Shown here piece after piece: positions 1-5,927 of a stretch of DNA of 11,720 nucleotides. The notes under the pieces were generated by a model. That model had not been told where the DNA came from and searched no databases. It saw only the letters and a program-made list of their open reading frames with translations. The stretch is from Bacillota bacterium (GTDB lineage: Bacteria; Bacillota; Clostridia; Peptostreptococcales; Natronincolaceae), in contig JAEWHG010000171.1 in the NCBI GenBank assembly GCA_023387935.1, positions 1-11,720 of the forward strand. Reading direction: 5' to 3'. The stretch's first letter is position 1; each line of letters starts with the position of its first letter. The translations under genes and the position numbers were made by a program.

Positions 1-347
1 TAGAGATAAAAAACGATAAAGATTTAAAAGTGGCTGCGGAATACTTTCATAAAGCTGGAGTTAATAAAGTATTTATCACCCTTGGAGATGAGGGCGTATT
101 TTTTAGTGATCGTATCAATATGAAACGTATGAAAGCTCCTAATATAAAAGTTGTGAATGCTACAGGAGCAGGGGATGCTTTTGTTGCTGCCCTTGCATAT
201 GCCCATGTAAATGATATTGGAATAGATGAAAGTGCTAAACTTGGAATAGCGGCATCAATCATTGCCCTTTCCCATGAAAATACAATAAACCCTAATATGT
301 CAATTGAAAACTTAAACTTAAAAATGGAGGAGATCGAATTATGCTAG
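1..347 (+). CDS. psuK: Pseudouridine kinase, C-terminal part (PfkB family)
   Basis: The reading frame is open from base 3, so this is the C-terminal ~114 residues of a gene that starts before the window; the internal GTG at 30 is not a real start. It carries the PfkB (ribokinase) family signature NATGAGDAF, whose GAGD aspartate is the catalytic base and whose glycines form the anion hole, followed by the usual C-terminal helices (KLGIAASIIALSH) and a NTINPNMS stretch. The family phosphorylates sugars and nucleosides in the cytoplasm. The specific call as pseudouridine kinase, which makes pseudouridine 5'-phosphate, rests on the next gene: its stop codon overlaps the psuG start by 7 bases, and the psuG ribosome binding site (GGAGG, 326-330) lies inside this gene, so the two are translationally coupled. 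The substrate is therefore inferred from context; the PfkB family assignment is seen directly. Confidence 0.9.
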   Translation, partial: EIKNDKDLKVAAEYFHKAGVNKVFITLGDEGVFFSDRINMKRMKAPNIKVVNATGAGDAFVAALAYAHVNDIGIDESAKLGIAASIIALSHENTINPNMSIENLNLKMEEIELC

Positions 348-1258
348 AGAAATATTTAGATATTAAACCAGAAGTTAAAAAGGCTTTAGAGGAAGGAAGA
401 GCAGTAGTAGCTTTAGAATCAACAATTATATCTCATGGTATGCCATATCCAAGAAATGTTGAAACTGCCCTTAATGTTGAAAAAATAATTAGAGAAAATG
501 GCGCTATTCCTGCTACTATAGCAATACTTAATGGCAAACTAAAGGTTGGTTTAACTGAGGAGGAAGTGGAGTATCTTGGAAAAGCGAAAGATGTAGTTAA
601 GACATCCAGAAGGGATATTCCTTTTATAGTTTCAAAAAAATTAGATGGTGCTACTACGGTTGCATCAACCATGATTATAGCAGCACTTGCTGGTATTAAA
701 GTTTTTGCCACAGGTGGAATCGGTGGAGTACACAGAGGCGCACAAGAAACTTTCGATATATCAGCAGATTTACAAGAACTTGCACATACTAATGTTGCAG
801 TTGTTTGTGCAGGTGCAAAGTCCATACTTGATATTGGATTAACTCTTGAATATTTAGAGACTCAAGGCGTTCCTGTAGTTGGATTTGGAACAGAAGAGCT
901 TCCAGCATTTTACACAAGAAAAAGTGGATATAATGTTGACTACAGAGTGGATTCTGCTAATGAACTTGCAGCTGCACTTAAAGCAAAGTGGGATTTAGGT
1001 TTAAATGGTGGAACAGTTGTAGCAAATCCAATACCGGAACAATACCAAATGGACTATGATGCAATAAATAATGCGATAGAGAATGCATTAGTAGAGGCTG
1101 ACGAAAAAGGAATAAAAGGAAAAGAGAGTACGCCATTCCTTCTTTCAAAGGTGAAAGAAATTACTGAAGGTAAGAGTCTTGAATCGAACATTCAGCTTGT
1201 ATATAATAATGCAATGGTGGGAGCACAGCTAGCTGTAGAATTATCAAAATTAAAATAA
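341..1258 (+). CDS. psuG: Pseudouridine-5'-phosphate glycosidase
   Basis: This 305-residue protein has the normal full length for PsuG, a cytoplasmic enzyme that breaks the C-C glycosidic bond of pseudouridine 5'-phosphate to give uracil and ribose 5-phosphate. The family landmarks are in order: ALESTIISHGMPYPRN (Glu26, matching E. coli Glu31), VVKTSRRDIP (Lys87, matching Lys93), ATGGIGGVHRGAQETFDIS (substrate and metal loop, Asp139), and CAGAKSILDIGLTLEYLET with Lys160, matching the Schiff-base Lys166 of E. coli. The C-terminal NGGTVVANPIPE segment is also typical. The ATG at 341 is supported by GGAGG at 326-330 and overlaps the end of psuK. Together they form the two-step route that returns pseudouridine to uracil and pentose phosphate pools. 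No convincing terminator follows; the next promoter starts 24 bases after the stop. Residue correspondences are from memory of the family. Confidence 0.97.
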   Translation: MLEKYLDIKPEVKKALEEGRAVVALESTIISHGMPYPRNVETALNVEKIIRENGAIPATIAILNGKLKVGLTEEEVEYLGKAKDVVKTSRRDIPFIVSKKLDGATTVASTMIIAALAGIKVFATGGIGGVHRGAQETFDISADLQELAHTNVAVVCAGAKSILDIGLTLEYLETQGVPVVGFGTEELPAFYTRKSGYNVDYRVDSANELAAALKAKWDLGLNGGTVVANPIPEQYQMDYDAINNAIENALVEADEKGIKGKESTPFLLSKVKEITEGKSLESNIQLVYNNAMVGAQLAVELSKLK

Positions 1259-1281
1259 TAAAAGTTTATATAGTAAAACTC

Positions 1282-1310
1282 TTGACAAAAAACACAAAAC
1301 CTTATATTAT
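1282..1310 (+). promoter_or_regulatory. Sigma-A-type promoter for the thioredoxin operon
   Basis: A perfect -35 box TTGACA (1282-1287) is followed after 17 bases by TATTAT (1305-1310); an alternative TATAAT at 1308-1313 would give a 20-base spacer. It lies between psuG and the thioredoxin gene and points towards the latter. The start of transcription would fall near 1317, leaving a leader of about 155 bases. Confidence 0.75.
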
Positions 1311-1311
1311 A

Positions 1312-1323
1312 ATATCACGATAT
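1312..1323. promoter_or_regulatory. Possible operator palindrome at the thioredoxin promoter
   Basis: ATATC-AC-GATAT is an inverted repeat of 5 bp arms with a 2-base centre. It sits immediately downstream of the -10 box and over the predicted transcription start, where a repressor could block initiation. It is short and AT-rich, so chance is possible, and no regulator can be named. Confidence 0.3.
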
Positions 1324-1417
1324 ATAAATATAACACTATGATTTTAGCATTATTACTCTAGAATATGGAGAAACTATAATGAATGTATAAAAATCAGACA
1401 TGTGTTGATTAACAAAA

Positions 1418-1451
1418 AATTAAATGGTATTCTACACAAGGATACCTAATT
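1418..1451 (+). other. Hairpin in the thioredoxin 5' leader
   Basis: GGTAT (1426-1430) pairs with ATACC (1442-1446) and the outer AATTA (1418-1422) pairs with TAATT (1447-1451), with a 3-base bulge on the left and an 11-base loop. A further TGTGT (1401-1405) could pair with ACACA (1434-1438) in the loop, giving an alternative fold or pseudoknot. The hairpin ends 10 bases before the GAGGAGG ribosome binding site. It could influence translation, but the leader matches no riboswitch class known to me. Confidence 0.3.
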
Positions 1452-1475
1452 GTATTATATGAGGAGGAATAAGTT

Positions 1476-1790
1476 ATGGTAATAGAAATAAACCAAGAAA
1501 ATTTTAATGAAATAATAAACAGTGAGGTTCCTGTAGCAGTAGATTTTTGGGCACCATGGTGTGGACCTTGCAAAATGTTAGCTCCAGTTTTAGAAGAAGT
1601 TGCAAATGATTTAGAAGGAAAAATAAAAATTACTAAGCTGAATGTGGATGACAATCAAGCTAAAGCAGTTGAGTATGGTGTATCTACTATACCAACAGTT
1701 TTAGTATTTAAAAAGGGTGAGCTTGTAGATAAATTTGTTGGATTTATGCCTAAAGCTGCTATTATTGAAAAATTAGAAAAACATGCATAA
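1476..1790 (+). CDS. trxA: Thioredoxin
   Basis: At 104 residues this is a standard cytoplasmic thioredoxin, the small protein that reduces disulfides in enzymes such as ribonucleotide reductase, peroxiredoxins and methionine sulfoxide reductases. The active site is FWAPWCGPCKMLAP (redox cysteines Cys29 and Cys32), the buried aspartate is in VAVDFWA (Asp23), and the cis-proline is in STIPT (Pro73). The C-terminal FVGFMPK glycine turn is normal. The ATG at 1476 follows GAGGAGG (1461-1467) at a good distance. The gene is preceded by its own strong promoter and followed after 56 bases by a reductase-like flavoprotein, so the two are probably one operon and redox partners. Confidence 0.97.
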   Translation: MVIEINQENFNEIINSEVPVAVDFWAPWCGPCKMLAPVLEEVANDLEGKIKITKLNVDDNQAKAVEYGVSTIPTVLVFKKGELVDKFVGFMPKAAIIEKLEKHA

Positions 1791-1846
1791 TCATATATCG
1801 TTAGGCTTTGATCGAATGCAAGTTTTACTTTAAGAGGTGATTAATA

Positions 1847-2713
1847 ATGGCCGAAAGATATGATATAGCTATTGTAGGAAGTGGTCCAGCAGGGATTACG
1901 GCGGCAATTAATGCAAAAATTAGAAATAAAAAAATAATAATGTTTGGATATGAAAATTTAAGCAATAAGCTATATTTAGCACCTAAGATCGATAATTATG
2001 TAGGATTACATGGTATTAGTGGCAAGGATCTGGCAGAAAAATTTAAAGAACATTTAGATGAAATGAATATAGAAATTACCTATGAAAGAATCAACAACAT
2101 ATATGCTATGGGTGATTATTATGCTTTAATGATTAATGACAAAACATATGAAGCCACTGCTTTAATTCTAGCTACAGGAGTTCAATTCGGGAAGCCTTTT
2201 AAAGGGGAAAATGAATTTCTTGGAAGAGGAGTAGGATATTGTGCTACCTGCGATGCGCCATTATATAAAAATAAGGTGGTTACGATTATAGGCTATAATA
2301 AAGAATCTATAGAAGAAGCAAATTATGTTAGTGAACTAGCTTCAAAGGTTTATTTTATACCTATGTTAAATGAAGAATATACCTTAAATAACAATATTGA
2401 GGTAATAAAAGATAAACCTGTTGAAATAATAGGGGAAACTACTGTGAAAAAGCTAGTTCTTAAAAACTCAGAGATAGAATGTGATGGAATATTTATACTG
2501 AGAGATAGTATATCACCGGATCAGCTAGTACCTGGATTATTAGTAGAAGATGCTCATATTAAAGTAAATAGAGATATGGAGACGAATCTTAAGGGCTGCT
2601 ATGCAGCAGGGGATGCTACTGGCAAACCATATCAATATTTAAAAGCAATGGGTGAAGGTCAGGTGGCAGCTTTAAATGCTGTATCCTATATAAATAATTT
2701 AGAAATAAAATAA
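1847..2713 (+). CDS. Thioredoxin reductase-like flavoprotein, probably ferredoxin-dependent (FFTR type)
   Basis: This 288-residue flavoprotein has the thioredoxin reductase fold. It shows an N-terminal FAD-binding GSGPAG (residues 11-16), a central redox motif GYCATCDAPLY (Cys132 and Cys135), and a C-terminal FAD motif GCYAAGDATGKPYQYLKAMG (250-269). Where NADPH-dependent enzymes have a GGGxSA fingerprint, it reads IIGYNKES (147-154). The downstream HRRxxxR motif that holds the NADPH phosphate is missing; the strand end reads VYFIPMLNEEY instead. Loss of both motifs is the hallmark of the ferredoxin-linked flavin thioredoxin reductases described from clostridia such as C. acetobutylicum, which take electrons from ferredoxin and reduce a thioredoxin usually encoded next door, exactly as here. 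The ribosome binding site AGAGGTGA (1833-1840) supports the ATG at 1847. A trxB label would be misleading about the electron donor. The ferredoxin dependence is inferred from motif loss and family knowledge. Confidence 0.85.
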   Translation: MAERYDIAIVGSGPAGITAAINAKIRNKKIIMFGYENLSNKLYLAPKIDNYVGLHGISGKDLAEKFKEHLDEMNIEITYERINNIYAMGDYYALMINDKTYEATALILATGVQFGKPFKGENEFLGRGVGYCATCDAPLYKNKVVTIIGYNKESIEEANYVSELASKVYFIPMLNEEYTLNNNIEVIKDKPVEIIGETTVKKLVLKNSEIECDGIFILRDSISPDQLVPGLLVEDAHIKVNRDMETNLKGCYAAGDATGKPYQYLKAMGEGQVAALNAVSYINNLEIK

Positions 2714-2718
2714 AATTT

Positions 2719-2742
2719 AAAAGCAGCTCTGCTGCTTTTTTT
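2719..2742 (+). terminator. Rho-independent terminator of the trx operon
   Basis: A perfect 9-bp stem AAAAGCAGC / GCTGCTTTT (2719-2727 and 2731-2739) with a 3-base loop TCT runs straight into a T tract. It begins 6 bases after the reductase stop codon. Confidence 0.9.
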
Positions 2743-2745
2743 ATT

Positions 2746-2769
2746 GTATAAAAAGTATATTTTTTATAC
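2746..2769. repeat. Perfect 9-bp inverted repeat just after the terminator
   Basis: GTATAAAAA (2746-2754) and TTTTTATAC (2761-2769) are exact reverse complements around a 6-base centre GTATAT. No T tract follows on the plus strand, so it does not look like a second terminator. It may be a protein-binding site or an AT-rich coincidence. Confidence 0.4.
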
Positions 2770-2999
2770 GATTACAATGTGCTTATTTAAGTAACTATAT
2801 ATAGAGTATTTGAATATAATAATATGAAATTAAAATATAAGTTTAAGAGATGTAATTAATGAGAATAAATGATATATAATTAGAGAGATATTGTGCGATA
2901 ACGCAGTAAATGGTAAAGTATGTATAAGATCATTGGTTTTACATATTTATTTATGTTTTATTATCATTGAAATATCTTTCAAGAGGGAGTGGAATCATT
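2770..2999 (+). other. AT-rich region upstream of the ZIP transporter gene
   Basis: This stretch must contain the promoter of the ZIP gene, since a terminator lies just upstream. No clear -35/-10 pair stands out: TTGTGC (2891-2896) with TAAAGT (2914-2919) at 17 bases is a weak candidate. No Zur-like palindrome was recognised. A frame open over 2891-3097 overlaps the ZIP gene start and shows no protein-like features. Confidence 0.4.
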
Positions 3000-3812
3000 A
3001 TGGATATCAGTATGAATACAATTCTATTTGCCTTTGGACTTACACTATTTGCAGGCTTGTCTACAGGTATAGGAAGTGCACTCGCTTTTTATACTAAGCA
3101 AACAAATAAAAAATTTCTATCGGCGGCTTTAGGTTTTTCAGCAGGCGTGATGATTTATGTTTCTATGATTGAAATCTTTGTAAAAGCAAGGGACTCATTA
3201 GAGCTTGTTTATGGGGCTACAAAGGGATATTGGATTACAACGATTGCTTTTTTTTGTGGTATAGCTATCATTGCTTTAATTGATAGATTTGTACCCAGTG
3301 GAGAAAATCCACATGAGGCTCGTGATGTTAAGGATATGAAAAAAGAAAATGTAGATGATCCAGAACTCTTGAGGATGGGTATGTTTTCTGCTTTAGCCAT
3401 AGCAATTCATAATTTTCCTGAAGGATTAGCTACTTTCACTAGTGCAGTACAGGATCCAGCATTAGGAATTAGTATAGCAATTGCAATTGCTATTCACAAT
3501 ATTCCTGAAGGTATTGCCGTTTCTGTACCTATTTACTTTGCTACTGGAAATAAGAAAAAGGCATTTTTGTATTCTTTTCTTTCTGGTTTGTCAGAGCCTA
3601 TAGGTGCGCTATTAGGTTTTTTCCTTTTGATGCAATTTTTTAATGAAGCAATGTTTGGGATAATATTTGCTGCGGTGGCAGGAATTATGGTATATATTTC
3701 TTTAGACGAATTACTTCCAACTGCTGAAAAGTATGGAGAGCATCATATTGCTATTTATGGACTTATATCAGGAATGATAGTTATGGCATTAAGTCTACTT
3801 ATGGTTGCATAA
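3000..3812 (+). CDS. zupT: ZIP family metal transporter, ZupT type
   Basis: This is a 270-residue integral membrane protein with about eight transmembrane segments, a normal length for bacterial ZupT. It imports zinc and other divalent metals such as iron, manganese or cobalt. The two metal-binding helices are clear: AIAIHNFPEGLATF (His137, Asn138, Glu141) and AIAIHNIPEGIAVSVPIYFA (His166, Asn167, Glu170), followed by GNKKKAF and SGLSEPIGALLG (Glu199). The cytoplasmic loop before the first motif (about 99-125) is charged but short and not histidine-rich. The start is taken as ATG 3000 because GAGGGAG (2983-2989) is well placed for it; the TTG at 2967 in the same frame would add 11 polar residues and has no ribosome binding site. 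The gene stands alone between terminators. The substrate cannot be decided from sequence, and no metal-responsive operator is obvious. Confidence 0.95.
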   Translation: MDISMNTILFAFGLTLFAGLSTGIGSALAFYTKQTNKKFLSAALGFSAGVMIYVSMIEIFVKARDSLELVYGATKGYWITTIAFFCGIAIIALIDRFVPSGENPHEARDVKDMKKENVDDPELLRMGMFSALAIAIHNFPEGLATFTSAVQDPALGISIAIAIAIHNIPEGIAVSVPIYFATGNKKKAFLYSFLSGLSEPIGALLGFFLLMQFFNEAMFGIIFAAVAGIMVYISLDELLPTAEKYGEHHIAIYGLISGMIVMALSLLMVA

Positions 3813-3870
3813 TAGTTATAATATTTGAATTGAAATTTTTTCATAATGTATAAAATAATCTATTCTTACA

Positions 3871-3917
3871 AAAGCCCTGTATAAAAGAAACTCAATTCTT
3901 CTTTTATACAGGACTTT
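3871..3917. terminator. Bidirectional terminator between convergent genes
   Basis: CCTGTATAAAAGAA (3876-3889) pairs perfectly with TTCTTTTATACAGG (3899-3912). One mismatch (3875/3913) and a 4-bp extension AAAG/CTTT take the stem to 19 positions around a 9-base loop. T-rich sequence follows on the right, and A-rich sequence on the left serves the minus strand. It lies between the ZIP gene and the permease gene, which converge here. Confidence 0.9.
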
Positions 3918-3975
3918 TTAATTATTTATAATTCATAAATATTTGTTTTGATACAGCTTTTTGTTACAGCATATA

Positions 3976-5487
3976 CTAGTCTATCATAAAATCCTGTTGC
4001 ATCTGATCTTCATCTTTAAGGTCTTTCGCAGTAGCGTTTAATATGATAAAAGTAATACCTATTATTGAATATCCTAGGAAATATTTATAGTTGAAAAATA
4101 AACTTAATTTAGGTGCATGCATTAATCCGATGGCTGAAAGTATAGCTCCCACAAAAGAAACAATAGAAGCTTTTTTAAATTCATTATCCAATATAAATAC
4201 TAAGATTGCTCCCCAGATTAAAGCAGTAAACATGGCCCCTTGACCTAAAGGTACAACGGCTGGAGATACCTTAGCTAAAGCTTCAGGTGCTGCAGATGCA
4301 AATTTACTCTGAAGATAATTGGCTAGATATGGAAACATTGCAAGTACAACTGCTGGATAATGTTTTTTATTAACGGATGAGAACGCTTGTGACACCATAG
4401 ACATACCTACAAATACTAAGATAGGAGCAATCACTGGTAGCGGTATAATTTTCGATATAGCAGCTATAATTCCAAAGGTTGAGGTTAATAAAAATACAAT
4501 AGCGTTAAGAATTGAATATCCTCTACCTGCATTAGTCCATTTGGCACTAACGGATGCAATATAAACGGTTGTAGGGAATACACCACCAAATATGGCTCCT
4601 ATCATAGTTCCAATCCCATCAAATAATTGGGCTTCAGCTACATTATAGCTGTCACCAGCAGCTGCCATAGCTTCTACATTATTCATGGTTTCTATAAAAT
4701 TATATATAGATATAGGTAATAAAACTGCGAGCAAGCTCAACATTGGTCCAAATAAATATTTTAAACCTGTGATAAAAGTAAGACTAGGTACTGGTGGATA
4801 AAAACCTACATTGGATAGTCCTTCGGAAATTTGGCTAACATGAACCTCTTTAAAAGAATAGGCTAGGGCTGTACCAATTATTATTGCGAATAAAGAAGCT
4901 GGGATTTTAAAAGGCATCTGCCTTTTAGCAACAAGTCCTACTAATATTATAACAAGCACAAAAATACCTATTATAGGAGATTCATAGGTATGAAAAAACA
5001 TTTGACCGCCAATTACTGCAAATGCAACTCCTGCTAATGCTCCTAACATAGAAGCTCTTGGAAGATTATCCCGAATCCAATTTCCTATAAGGCTACCTAA
5101 GGACTCTACAACGCCTCCTAAGAAACAGGCTGCTACACCAATTGTCCAAGCAATTTCTGGATTACCTGTAAAATCTAATGCAGGTTTCATTACGCCAAAC
5201 AAATAAATAAACATAACGGGGGTGCTTATGCCATAGGATAAGGCAGTTACATCAATGCGGTTTTCTTTTTTTGCTAGTTTGGATGCCATATAAGCATAAT
5301 ATAAATTTCCAAATAATACTGAAATAGCGGCACCAGGAATAACCTTACCATATACAATATGTGCCGGATAACCAATACTAAGCATTGTAATGGTTATTAC
5401 TACAAAGTTTGCTAAGTTATTCTGAAATAAAGCGAAGAATGCGTCTATATCCTGTTTAATAAACAAAGGATATTTTTCATTATTCAT
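3976..5487 (-). CDS. NCS2-type permease, AzgA/xanthine-uracil permease-like
   Basis: This is a 503-residue, very hydrophobic protein with an estimated 12-14 transmembrane segments, probably a nucleobase:cation symporter in the inner membrane. NCS2 features are visible: an N-terminal FFALFQNNLANF segment, an ALSYGISTPVMF segment (82-93) where family members have the TM3 binding strand, an IYNFIETMNNVEAMAAAGDSYN segment (261-282) with the acidic residue of TM8, and FDGIGTMIGAIFGGVFPTTVYI (289-310), which resembles the DxxGTxxGAxxGT region of AzgA adenine/guanine permeases. It lacks the classical AzgA N-terminal GMGLNAFF motif, so it belongs to a divergent branch and the substrate should be left open. 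AAGGAGGT (complement of 5494-5501) sits 6 bases before the ATG. The gene is monocistronic and transcribed away from the DUF1538 locus. No purine riboswitch is visible upstream. Confidence 0.85.
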   Translation of the reverse strand: MNNEKYPLFIKQDIDAFFALFQNNLANFVVITITMLSIGYPAHIVYGKVIPGAAISVLFGNLYYAYMASKLAKKENRIDVTALSYGISTPVMFIYLFGVMKPALDFTGNPEIAWTIGVAACFLGGVVESLGSLIGNWIRDNLPRASMLGALAGVAFAVIGGQMFFHTYESPIIGIFVLVIILVGLVAKRQMPFKIPASLFAIIIGTALAYSFKEVHVSQISEGLSNVGFYPPVPSLTFITGLKYLFGPMLSLLAVLLPISIYNFIETMNNVEAMAAAGDSYNVAEAQLFDGIGTMIGAIFGGVFPTTVYIASVSAKWTNAGRGYSILNAIVFLLTSTFGIIAAISKIIPLPVIAPILVFVGMSMVSQAFSSVNKKHYPAVVLAMFPYLANYLQSKFASAAPEALAKVSPAVVPLGQGAMFTALIWGAILVFILDNEFKKASIVSFVGAILSAIGLMHAPKLSLFFNYKYFLGYSIIGITFIILNATAKDLKDEDQMQQDFMID

Positions 5488-5811
5488 AATGATACCTCCT
5501 TCTTATTTTATTTAAGTATATTTAATCTATTTATCAATAATTCATAATAAAGAAAACAATTCAAAAATATCTTCAAGAAGGTATGATTGTATAATATCTT
5601 ACTATTAAAATTTAATTCGTAAGGTGCGATGATAATAAAATTTATTACTGATTATTATAAGTCAATAATAAATTCATCTTGTTAATAAAAAGTAATAAAG
5701 AAATACCTAATATAATAGAGGGATTAGGGTATATAATATAGAAATTATATAGTAAGAATATCAGAAATATTCCGTCGTTTTTAAGAAATATATAAGTGGA
5801 GGTGATAAGAG
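5488..5811. other. Divergent AT-rich intergenic region (permease / DUF1538 operon)
   Basis: This 324-base stretch must hold the promoters for both the minus-strand permease and the plus-strand DUF1538 unit. A TATAAT (5711-5716) faces the DUF1538 unit but has no good -35 at 16-18 bases; TTGTTA (5679-5684) is 26 bases away. Between that -10 and the first start codon lie two inverted repeats: TATATAAT/ATTATATA (5730-5737, 5744-5751) and GAATAT/ATATTC (5756-5761, 5767-5772). No tRNA, known riboswitch or purine-box sequence was recognised on either strand. Confidence 0.5.
5756..5772. repeat. Inverted repeat upstream of the DUF1538 unit
   Basis: GAATAT and ATATTC are exact reverse complements around the 5-base centre CAGAA. 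The site lies downstream of the likely -10 and 40 bases before the first start codon, so it could be an operator or a leader hairpin. The arms are short and AT-rich, so the call is weak. Confidence 0.25.
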
Positions 5812-5910
5812 ATGGAAATTATATTAAAAGAATCAAGATTTATAGCTAAATTAAGTTCAGTAGATGATAACTTAAAAAATATGATTGATGAAATATTAAA
5901 ATGTACGTAG
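5812..5910 (+). CDS. Small ORF of 32 residues leading the DUF1538 operon
   Basis: ATG 5812 to TAG 5910 encodes a 32-residue peptide beginning MEIILKESRF and ending DEILKCT. It has one of the best ribosome binding sites in the window: GGAGGTGA (5798-5805) with 6 bases to the ATG. The peptide is mixed-charge and probably helical, without a membrane segment or signal peptide, and has a single cysteine near its end. I recognise no family. The DUF1538 gene starts 17 bases after its stop and has only a weak ribosome binding site and a TTG start, so translation of this ORF may deliver ribosomes to the downstream gene. It could be a real small protein, a regulatory leader peptide, or the remnant of a longer gene; the strong initiation signal argues that it is translated. 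Confidence 0.6.
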   Translation: MEIILKESRFIAKLSSVDDNLKNMIDEILKCT

Positions 5911-5927
5911 AAGGGTGTTGATTTAGG

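Noticed and set aside
1263..1280. AGTTT/AAACT repeat after psuG as a terminator
   Set aside because: The stem is 5 bp of mostly A-T pairs without a T tract, too weak to call.
2967..2999. Upstream TTG start for the ZIP transporter
   Set aside because: It would add 11 polar residues and place the GAGGGAG ribosome binding site inside the gene; ATG 3000 is correctly spaced from that site.
2891..3097. Open frame of 68 codons overlapping the ZIP gene start
   Set aside because: No ribosome binding site, low-complexity hydrophobic and tyrosine-rich translation, and it overlaps a well-supported gene in another frame.
3482..3500. Short repeated GCAATTGCAATTGC-like run inside the ZIP gene
   Set aside because: It encodes the IAIAIAI membrane helix and is explained by codon repetition, not by a DNA repeat element.
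5488..5811. Purine riboswitch for the minus-strand permease
   Set aside because: Looked for the conserved purine aptamer core on the minus strand; none of its loop or junction sequences is present.
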